Assembly: GCA_963205465.1 (NCBI GenBank)
Contig: CAUJKG010000363.1
Location: forward strand, 1 to 6,124
Direction: 5' to 3'
Length of the DNA stretch: 6,124 nucleotides
From: Pseudomonadota bacterium
GTDB taxonomy: Bacteria > Pseudomonadota > Alphaproteobacteria > Rhizobiales > Xanthobacteraceae
In this document: positions 1 through 6,124 of the stretch, in pieces
Layout: each line of letters begins with the position of its first letter
Numbering within the stretch: position 1 is the first letter of the stretch
The notes under the pieces: generated by a model
Databases searched by the model: none
The model's input: the letters and a program-made list of their open reading frames with translations, nothing else
Told to the model about the DNA's origin: nothing
Position numbers and translations under genes: made by a program

Positions 1-1533
1 CTTGAAGGCGATGCGGCCGAAGCCTGCATTCTCCGGTGGCGGCGCGCCGATGAGAATATTGCCGACATACCACGCGGCCGCCGGATCGAGCAGCCGCGTG
101 CGGCGCTGGTTGTCATTCGCAACGTCGAGGCGATGGACGAGCGAGAACGCGTCGCCGCCGCGGGCAAGTGCCGCATAAAGCGTGGTCAGGTCTTCGAGGC
201 GAAGACCGAGCCCGCCAAGGCCGATGGCAAGGCCGGGAATCTCTCCTTGCGGCAGTTGCAGGAGCGCGCCGCTTTGTTCGAGGCGCGCGAACAGCCGTTG
301 CGGTCCTACGGAATCCAGCAGCGCAACCGCCGGTACGTTCAGCGAAAGCTGTAGCGCTTTTCTGAGCGTCACCGTGCCCTGGAACGTGAGGTCGAAATTT
401 TCCGGCCGCCACGCGCCGAAGCGGGTCGGGCGATCCTCGATCAGCGTTTCCGGGTGCGCGACGCCATCTTCGAAGGCAAGGCCATAAATGAAAGGTTTCA
501 GCGCCGACCCCGGCGAGCGCACGCCGCGGGTCATGTCGATCCGCCCTGCCCGTTCGGCATCGTTGAAGTCCACCGATCCGATGCGCGCGAGCACATGGCC
601 GGTCTCGTTGTCCGCGACGAGAATGGCGAGCGAAACATGGGGCCCGAGCGTGGTCAGCTTGTCGCGTGCAAGTTCTTCGAGCCGCTTCTGAACCGTCGCA
701 TCGATGGCGAGCTTGTGCAGTTGCTGTTTCGGAAACGCGGCAATGGCGGCTTCGGCGGCATGCGGCGCGAGCTGCGGCAACTCTCTACGCTGGCGCGGCA
801 CGCTTTCCTCGCGGGCACGATTGGCTTCGGCCGTGGTGATGACGCCCGCGGAAAGCATGCGATCGATCACGCGGTTGCGCGCACGCATCGCGACATTCGC
901 CGCGCGATCCGGCCGGCGTACTTCCGGCGACTGCGGCAGCGCGACGAGAAGTGCGGCCTCGCCGATCGTCAGCCGGGCCGGTTCTTTTCCGAAGTAAGCA
1001 TAAGATGCCGCGCGAACGCCTTCGAGGTTGCCGCCGAAGGGTGCCAGCGTGAGATAGAGTTCGAGGATCTGCTGCTTCGAGAGCTTCGCCTCGAGCTGCA
1101 TCGCCCGGACGATCTCGGTGAGTTTCGCGACGATCGTTCGCTGCTTTCTCGGCTCGATCAGCCGCGCCACCTGCATGGACAGCGTCGAGCCGCCGGAAAC
1201 GATCTCGCCATTCGTCACCAACTGATAGACCGCGCGCAGCATGGCGAGCGGATCGGTGCCGATATGATCGTAGAAGCGCCGATCCTCATAAGCGATCAGC
1301 ATTTCAAGATAGCGGCGGTCGACCTGCTCGGGCTTCGCCGCCAGGCGCCAGCGCCCGTCGCTCAATGAGAACGGACGCAACAGTACGCCGTTGCGGTCGA
1401 CCACTTCGACCGAGCGCAGAATCTCGGCCGGCGCCGGTGCGGTAACGCGGATCAAACCGACCGCCGTGAACGCGCCCGCGAAAATCGCGAGCGCGCCGAA
1501 GCCAGTCAGCTTGAGGAGCCGCGTCTTCTTCAT
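1..1533 (-). CDS. pbpC: Penicillin-binding protein 1C, bifunctional peptidoglycan glycosyltransferase/transpeptidase, 3'-partial
   Basis: This inner-membrane enzyme polymerises lipid II and crosslinks peptidoglycan in the periplasm. I translated 511 codons with no stop; the gene runs off the left edge. The ATG at 1533 gives MKKTR followed by a hydrophobic stretch (about 9-28), a typical uncleaved membrane anchor. GT51 glycosyltransferase motifs are all present: EDRRFYDHIGTD at 83-94 (catalytic Glu83), GGSTLSMQVAR at 114-124, the region around K137/E140, and QQILELYL around Glu158, followed by APFGGNLEGVRAA. The transpeptidase domain shows RSPGSALKP with Ser343 and Lys346 (SxxK) and SLN at 397-399 (SxN). 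The last codon in the window is Lys in RIAFK, which in homologues begins the KTGTSYG motif, so that motif is cut right at its first residue. By comparison with the family (about 690-790 residues), the rest of the transpeptidase domain and any C-terminal BiPBP_C domain lie outside. The RSPGS[AT]LKPF signature and the macroglobulin neighbour separate PBP1C from PBP1A and PBP1B. No damage is visible in the part present. Confidence 0.95.
   Translation of the reverse strand, partial: MKKTRLLKLTGFGALAIFAGAFTAVGLIRVTAPAPAEILRSVEVVDRNGVLLRPFSLSDGRWRLAAKPEQVDRRYLEMLIAYEDRRFYDHIGTDPLAMLRAVYQLVTNGEIVSGGSTLSMQVARLIEPRKQRTIVAKLTEIVRAMQLEAKLSKQQILELYLTLAPFGGNLEGVRAASYAYFGKEPARLTIGEAALLVALPQSPEVRRPDRAANVAMRARNRVIDRMLSAGVITTAEANRAREESVPRQRRELPQLAPHAAEAAIAAFPKQQLHKLAIDATVQKRLEELARDKLTTLGPHVSLAILVADNETGHVLARIGSVDFNDAERAGRIDMTRGVRSPGSALKPFIYGLAFEDGVAHPETLIEDRPTRFGAWRPENFDLTFQGTVTLRKALQLSLNVPAVALLDSVGPQRLFARLEQSGALLQLPQGEIPGLAIGLGGLGLRLEDLTTLYAALARGGDAFSLVHRLDVANDNQRRTRLLDPAAAWYVGNILIGAPPPENAGFGRIAFK
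1530..1533 (-). promoter_or_regulatory. ATGA stop/start overlap, probable translational coupling of the macroglobulin and pbpC
   Basis: The pbpC ATG (1533-1531) overlaps the macroglobulin TGA (1532-1530) by the classic ATGA arrangement. The roughly 17 bases before the ATG (GTGCAGCCCGCCACGCG in coding sense) contain no purine-rich Shine-Dalgarno sequence at the normal spacing. Initiation at pbpC is therefore inferred to depend on ribosomes finishing the macroglobulin, giving linked output of the two proteins. The overlap is seen directly; the coupling is inferred. Confidence 0.8.
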
Positions 1534-4500
1534 CGCGTGGCGGGCTGCACTTCGACCATGCCCGCCTCGGTCCGCGCAAAGCGGTCGGGACGATACATGT
1601 CCTCGATGATTGCCGGGGGATGCGCGTACCGGCCTGGCGACACCGCGCGACCGATATAGGCGACCGTGATGATCCCCTTCTCGTTCTCGCTCCGGTCGAA
1701 GGCCGCGACGAAGCGATCGTCGCGGAATTCGGTATGTGCCGTGGCGGTAGTCTGGCCGATCCACTTCAGGTTTCCGGTTTCGCCACCGGCGACGATCCGC
1801 GGATTGTCGATCTCGAAACCCGCCGGAAGGTGATCCACGAGCAACAGACGTCCCGCCACCTGCTCGGTCTGGTTCACGCGCAGCACGACGACCATGCGCT
1901 GGTTCTGCGTCACCTTGGAAGGATCGATCGGCGTGCCGTCGAGCGCACGATAGGTTCGCGCGATCTTGAAGCCTTTTTCGGCGGGCGGTTCGGCGGCATT
2001 CGGCGCACCGCGAATGCCGATCACGACCTGCACGGGCCGGTCGCCGTTGTTCGCGATACGGATGGTCTTGCCCTGCAGGTCGGCCGCACGAATGGTGCGG
2101 AAGTAATTGCCCTTATGCGCGACGCCATCGATGGTAAGCGCAAGTTGCTGCGCATCCTTCGCGAAGGCACGCGCGGCAAGCACCATCCAGGCATTCTCCT
2201 GCGTGCTGGTATGCGGCGTAACTCCGCGCGCCACCTCCAGCCTTGCGAGCGCGAGACGGGCCGTCTTCTCCGCTCCCGCCTCGGTCGCGAGCGCCACGAT
2301 GCCGGCCGCGTCACGGAGCGGCGAGCCGTAGTCGTCGCGTCCGGCAACCGGGCTCAGCGAATCCACCGGCAGCGCGGAAAGTGCGGCGTTGAAGACCTTC
2401 TCGGCGCGGAGCTTGTCGCCCATCAGCGACAAGGCGGCCGCGACCTGACCGCGCGAAAGCGGCGTGGTCAGATCTTCGATCTTCGCATCAGCCAGGTAGC
2501 GAAGGTCGCCGACCGGTGCGACGCCGTTGCGGGCGAGCACATAGAGTGCATAAGCGATCGCCTCGGTGTTCTGGTCGCCGCCGCGATTGTTACCGAGTTG
2601 CACGGCATTGCGGAGCCGGTTCAGCGCGAGCCTGAACTGGTTTTCCGGCACCACGAAACCCTTTTCGCGCGCACGCGTGAGGAAGTCGGTGACGTAAGCG
2701 TGCAGCCAGGTATCGGCAGCGCTCGACGCACTCCAGAGGCCGAATGCCCCTTCGGAGTTCTGGCGCGCGAGTACGCGCGTGATCGACTCCTTGATGCGCT
2801 CGTCGATGCCCTTGTCGAGTGCGAGCTGGCTTTCGCTGGCCAGATCGTTGACATAGAGCAGCGGCAAGGCGCGGCTCGTGATCTGCTCCGAGCAACCGTA
2901 AGGATAGCGGTCGAGCGCGAGCAGGAGCGACGGCACGTCGATCGCGTTCTGCGGCGAAACCGTGAGCGAAACCGCTCCCGTTCCCGGCACGACATCAGCA
3001 AGCAGATTCGCATCGATCACGATGCTTTCGCCGCGTGCGAGTTCGCGCACAGTGCGCCGCTCGATGACCGGATAAGCCGGCCTTGTCAGCATCGCGTATT
3101 TACGTTCGATCGAAAAACCGTTCGGGCCGGAGATCCGAACCGCCAGCGAAGCCGGGCCGACACCCTTTCCGATCAGATCGAGTGTGAAGCCGGTGCGTGC
3201 GCCTGCTGCGAGATTGAGCTTGCGGCTATTCGCGGAAACCTCGGCTGCACCTTCAGTGACGAGATCGACCTGATACTCGCCTGCCGGACCTTCCACGTTG
3301 GTCACTTCCAACCGCAAGGTCGAGCGATCGCTCGAGGCAAGGAAGCGCGGGAGCGTCGCCTGCACCACCACCTGGTCGCGAATGATGACTTCCGATGCAG
3401 CGTGACCCACTTTGTCTTCGGTCCAGGCCACCGCCATGACGCGCACGCTGCCATCGAAGGCGGGAACGTCGAAGCTCACATTGGCCTTGCCGTCCTTGTC
3501 GACGGCCACCATGCCCGAATAGAGCACGAGCGGAGCCTGCGACGGCGGGTTGCCCGCCATCTCCAGCGCATTGGCGTCGCCGCCGGTGCGGATACGGCCG
3601 CGTACACCCTGCATGCCGTCGATCAGTGCGCCATAAAGATCGCGCACTTCGCCGGAGAGCCGCCGTTGTCCGAGATAATAAGTGTCCGGCGCGGGAGATT
3701 TGTAATTCGTCAGGTTGAGAATGCCGACGTCCACCGCGGCGACGACAATGCGTGCGTTACCGCCCGCCTGCCCAGTGACCGTCACCGGAATGGTCCAGCG
3801 CGTGTTCGGGCGAAGCTGCTGCGGCAATTCCAGCTTGACGCCGAGCGTCTTCGAGGCGCGCGCGACTCCGAACCAGGCGACGCCGATGGCGCGGCTCGGC
3901 ATGCGGCTTTTCTGCACGTCGAGCGGACGATGATGGAATGCGACGATGTAAGCGCCGGGGCCCCAATCCGCGCCGACCCGGAAGGTGACGCGGCCACCGG
4001 CCGCGCCGATCTGCGTCTGCTGCACGGCGTGGACCTTGTCGCCGACCACCATAACGGTCGCCGCACCATCGATGCGCGGCGCAATCGACACCGTCATGGT
4101 ATCGCCGTCGTTGTACTCGGTCTTGTCGAGCGAGACTTCGAGACGGTCCGGCGTATCGGCGGATGTCTCGCCGTAGAAACCGGCATCGAAGGCGTAGCTT
4201 GCGGCAGGGCCGGTCGCTTCCGGTGAGGTGATTTCCAGACGATAACGTCCGTAAGGAACGTCGGCCGAAATCGTGACCGGCTTCTCCGCCGAGGCGTTGA
4301 GCGTGCCTTCGGCGATCTTGCGGGTCTGGCGCACGGGCTCATAATCCCACGAGCCGGAAACACGATACCATTGATAGCGCGTTTCGACGCGATAGATCGC
4401 CCATTTCAGATTCTGTTTCGCGACGAGCTTTCCGGCGGGATCGGCGAGCACGACGTCGAACAGCGCTTTCTCGCCCTCGCCCACGCGCGCCTTGAATTGC

Positions 4501-6124
4501 GGACGGATGCCGATCGAAGGCTCCGTGGCTGCGATCGGCACGACGATGCGCCGCTCGATCGCGCGGCCGCCTGCCTCCTGCATGCGGATCGTAATCTGTG
4601 CTTCAAGCGCACGCGACGTGCGTGGCAGATCGGGCAGCGCGATCGAGAGATCGGCGTGCCCCTTTGCATCTGTTTTCGGCAGGTCCGCAAGCGGATGGCG
4701 GATCGGCGTGAACGGTGCTTCGGTCAGTCCGAAGCTGTAGCCTTCGAACCCGCGGCGCACTTGCGACGCACGGATCTCGACTTCGCCTTCAAGGTCGAGC
4801 GACGCCGCGGGCGGACCGAACAGATAGCGTCCATCGACGAGGATCTGCGCGGGCTGGTTCGCACTGATCTCCGGGCGAGCGGCCTTGAGATCGAATTCGA
4901 TGCGATCCGGCACGTAGTCTTCGACCAGGAATGCGATTTCGCCGACCGGTGCGGCCTTCACGTCGGCATAAGCGCGCAGACGCCAAGTGCCGGTGGTGGC
5001 GCCCGCAAGCAGCGGCATGGAAAAGCTGCGGCCGCCTGCCTCGTCGCTGTTGATGACGATGCGGCGATCTTCCGCGCCGTCCGGGCGCGACAGAATGAAG
5101 GTCAGCGGCAGGCTTACGGCCTTGGCCTTGGAGTCACGCAGCAATGCGGTGACGTGAACGGTTTCGCCCGAGCGATACACGCCGCGCTCGGTGAACACGT
5201 AAGCATCGAGCGGCCCCGGCGTGACGCGGCCCGCGACACCGCGATCGGCGAGATCGAACGGGCTTTCGGTGAGCGACAGGAACGCATAATCCGCGCCCTT
5301 GCGCTCCGCGATCAGCACGGCCGGCGCGAGGCCGCCGGTGCCGCGCACGAGGCCTGCGTCGAACTTCGCAAAGCCCTGCGCGTCGGTTTTGATCGTGCCG
5401 AGGACCTCGTTGTTTTTCGCGAGCAGCTTGAGCTCCGCATCGGCGACCGCCTTTGCGGTGCCGAGGTCGCGCACGAAGACATGCAGGCCGTCATCGGCGG
5501 TGATCGCCGTCAGGCCGAGATCGGAAACGACGAACCACTGCGTCGCAAGATTGGAGTATTCCGGACGTCCCGTGGCGTCGGCCGGGGCCGCGGTCATCAC
5601 ATAGACGCCCGCGCGCAGATCCTTGACCGCTTCGTCGATCGGGAATGCGGTCGTCACTTCCTTGTTCAAGTCAGAGGCGACTTCGAGTTCGCCCTTGAAA
5701 GCGAGCGCGCCCTGGTTCTCCACAAGGCGTTCGATCTCATAGCGCGAAAGCGCCTGCCGGAACTGACCATCGAGCGCGGAAGGAATCAGCGAACGCTCGC
5801 CGATACGCACCACCTGCACGTTGAGGCGCTTCGTGTTGACCGAGATAACGGGAATGCCCTTCTGACCCGTCCGCGGCAGCACGTAAGCGCGGCCGGTGAA
5901 GCGCACGTCGGCCTTGCGGTCACGCACGTAAATCTGCAACTCCGACGCATTGCTCAGCACTTCGCCGTTCTTGGAAGGAATGCCGCGGCGTGCGGTGACG
6001 GCGTAGGTTTCGCCGTGCTTCAGCCCTTCGATACAAATCTGCTGCTCGTTGCTGGTGATGGACGGCTTGTCCATCCCCTGCACGGAAATGAAAGGCGCGA
6101 AATCCACTTTCTGAGCGAGCGGAT
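1530..6124 (-). CDS. yfhM: Bacterial alpha-2-macroglobulin (YfhM/ECAM type), 5'-partial, C-terminus complete
   Basis: This is a large periplasmic protease-trap protein. The frame is open to the right edge: codons before the GTG at 6107 read PLAQK and continue the domain, so the true start lies beyond 6124. At least 1530 residues are present; family members are usually about 1650-1750, so signal peptide and N-terminal domains are missing. Numbering from the GTG codon at 6107, I see an early macroglobulin domain (about 1-110), an MG3-like segment near W191, the MG2-type motif VFTERGVYRSGETVHV from 304, a bait-region-type domain from about 654, AVDVGIL at 791-797, the A2M-domain motif LPRFL at 919-923, thioester motif YGCSEQ with Cys1072, an alpha-helical thioester domain to about 1330, a C-terminal bMG10-like domain from about 1379, and the conserved EDMYRP at 1502-1507 before the TGA stop. 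Family knowledge: protease cleavage of the bait loop exposes the thioester, which bonds the attacker covalently. It overlaps pbpC downstream. Whether it is a lipoprotein cannot be seen. Family assignment is very secure; the symbol follows the E. coli homologue. Confidence 0.96.
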   Translation of the reverse strand, partial: PLAQKVDFAPFISVQGMDKPSITSNEQQICIEGLKHGETYAVTARRGIPSKNGEVLSNASELQIYVRDRKADVRFTGRAYVLPRTGQKGIPVISVNTKRLNVQVVRIGERSLIPSALDGQFRQALSRYEIERLVENQGALAFKGELEVASDLNKEVTTAFPIDEAVKDLRAGVYVMTAAPADATGRPEYSNLATQWFVVSDLGLTAITADDGLHVFVRDLGTAKAVADAELKLLAKNNEVLGTIKTDAQGFAKFDAGLVRGTGGLAPAVLIAERKGADYAFLSLTESPFDLADRGVAGRVTPGPLDAYVFTERGVYRSGETVHVTALLRDSKAKAVSLPLTFILSRPDGAEDRRIVINSDEAGGRSFSMPLLAGATTGTWRLRAYADVKAAPVGEIAFLVEDYVPDRIEFDLKAARPEISANQPAQILVDGRYLFGPPAASLDLEGEVEIRASQVRRGFEGYSFGLTEAPFTPIRHPLADLPKTDAKGHADLSIALPDLPRTSRALEAQITIRMQEAGGRAIERRIVVPIAATEPSIGIRPQFKARVGEGEKALFDVVLADPAGKLVAKQNLKWAIYRVETRYQWYRVSGSWDYEPVRQTRKIAEGTLNASAEKPVTISADVPYGRYRLEITSPEATGPAASYAFDAGFYGETSADTPDRLEVSLDKTEYNDGDTMTVSIAPRIDGAATVMVVGDKVHAVQQTQIGAAGGRVTFRVGADWGPGAYIVAFHHRPLDVQKSRMPSRAIGVAWFGVARASKTLGVKLELPQQLRPNTRWTIPVTVTGQAGGNARIVVAAVDVGILNLTNYKSPAPDTYYLGQRRLSGEVRDLYGALIDGMQGVRGRIRTGGDANALEMAGNPPSQAPLVLYSGMVAVDKDGKANVSFDVPAFDGSVRVMAVAWTEDKVGHAASEVIIRDQVVVQATLPRFLASSDRSTLRLEVTNVEGPAGEYQVDLVTEGAAEVSANSRKLNLAAGARTGFTLDLIGKGVGPASLAVRISGPNGFSIERKYAMLTRPAYPVIERRTVRELARGESIVIDANLLADVVPGTGAVSLTVSPQNAIDVPSLLLALDRYPYGCSEQITSRALPLLYVNDLASESQLALDKGIDERIKESITRVLARQNSEGAFGLWSASSAADTWLHAYVTDFLTRAREKGFVVPENQFRLALNRLRNAVQLGNNRGGDQNTEAIAYALYVLARNGVAPVGDLRYLADAKIEDLTTPLSRGQVAAALSLMGDKLRAEKVFNAALSALPVDSLSPVAGRDDYGSPLRDAAGIVALATEAGAEKTARLALARLEVARGVTPHTSTQENAWMVLAARAFAKDAQQLALTIDGVAHKGNYFRTIRAADLQGKTIRIANNGDRPVQVVIGIRGAPNAAEPPAEKGFKIARTYRALDGTPIDPSKVTQNQRMVVVLRVNQTEQVAGRLLLVDHLPAGFEIDNPRIVAGGETGNLKWIGQTTATAHTEFRDDRFVAAFDRSENEKGIITVAYIGRAVSPGRYAHPPAIIEDMYRPDRFARTEAGMVEVQPATR
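2883..2894 (-). other. Thioester motif Cys-Ser-Glu-Gln of the macroglobulin
   Basis: The codons TGC TCG GAG CAG encode CSEQ within RYPYGCSEQITSRALPLLY. In the family, Cys and Gln of CxEQ form an internal beta-cysteinyl-gamma-glutamyl thioester that reacts with the attacking protease. Both residues and the Glu are intact, so this is a trapping-competent member, unlike thioester-less paralogues such as MagD. The middle residue is Ser, where the enterobacterial protein, as I recall it, has Leu and complement C3 has Gly. Confidence 0.93.
3537..3620 (-). other. Candidate bait region of the macroglobulin
   Basis: Residues 830-857 (numbered from the codon at 6107) form a Gly-rich, low-hydrophobicity segment starting DGMQGVRGRIRTGGDA and ending NPPSQ. 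It lies between the conserved RDLYGALI strand and the VLYSGMVAVDKDGKA strand, about 215-240 residues before the thioester Cys. Macroglobulins carry the protease-cleaved bait loop at a broadly similar place. Three Arg in alternate positions (836, 838, 840) plus Leu848 and Met850 would offer trypsin- and chymotrypsin-like cleavage points. The exact boundaries are inferred, and part of the segment may be a conserved structural loop. Confidence 0.45.

Noticed and set aside
1001..1065. Thr in place of Asn in the YLN glycosyltransferase motif of PBP1C (YLTLAPFGGN)
   Set aside because: From memory, YLTLAPYGGNLEG is common in alphaproteobacterial PBP1C, so this is a lineage variant and not a broken active site. 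The catalytic Glu83 and Glu158 are present.
454..1368. 304-codon open frame on the plus strand, opposite pbpC
   Set aside because: It is also in codon register with a real gene. It ends at 1366-1368 simply because pbpC uses a TCA serine codon there. The minus strand encodes all the glycosyltransferase motifs in order.
1304..1579. 91-codon minus-strand frame spanning the gene junction
   Set aside because: It is out of frame with both genes, its Arg/Gly-rich composition is typical of a GC-rich shadow frame, and the junction is fully explained by the ATGA overlap.
1620..4226. 868-codon open frame on the plus strand, opposite the macroglobulin gene
   Set aside because: It is in exact codon register with the macroglobulin codons, so it stays open only because the real gene avoids TTA, CTA and TCA codons in GC-rich DNA. 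Its translation is rich in Arg, His and Ala, shows no family motif, and the opposite strand carries an unmistakable conserved protein.
1..6124. Search for RNA genes, terminators, CRISPR arrays, insertion sequences or a new defence system
   Set aside because: Both genes cover the whole window, with no intergenic DNA. I saw no direct repeats, inverted-repeat hairpins followed by T runs, or foreign-looking composition. The only system present is the known macroglobulin-PBP1C pair.

Overview
The window is coding from edge to edge on the minus strand. It holds two genes, each cut by a window boundary. The DNA is GC-rich with strong GC preference at third codon positions. The protein sequences look like those of an alphaproteobacterium, probably of the order Hyphomicrobiales/Rhizobiales (Bradyrhizobium/Rhodopseudomonas-like). 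That placement rests on sequence style and recall of similar proteins, not on a search.

Layout, in the direction of transcription: (1) from the right edge (6124) down to 1530 lies the C-terminal and major part of a very large bacterial alpha-2-macroglobulin (YfhM/ECAM type) with an intact Cys-Ser-Glu-Gln thioester motif. Its N-terminus (signal sequence and first domains) is outside the window. (2) From 1533 down to 1 lies the N-terminal 511 codons of pbpC, encoding penicillin-binding protein 1C, a bifunctional glycosyltransferase/transpeptidase. Its C-terminal end is outside the window. The two genes overlap by four bases (ATGA), so they are co-transcribed and probably translationally coupled.

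The pairing is a known conserved one. The macroglobulin is thought to trap foreign proteases that enter the periplasm by covalent thioester capture. PBP1C is thought to repair peptidoglycan at the site of damage. Together they form a two-gene envelope-defence module.

I see no RNA gene, mobile element, CRISPR array, repeat, promoter or terminator, and there is no intergenic space. Very long open frames on the plus strand (for example 1620-4226) are codon-register shadows of the real genes. I found no evidence for a previously undescribed system. The points most worth a second look are the coupled start of pbpC, the thioester site and a candidate protease bait loop.
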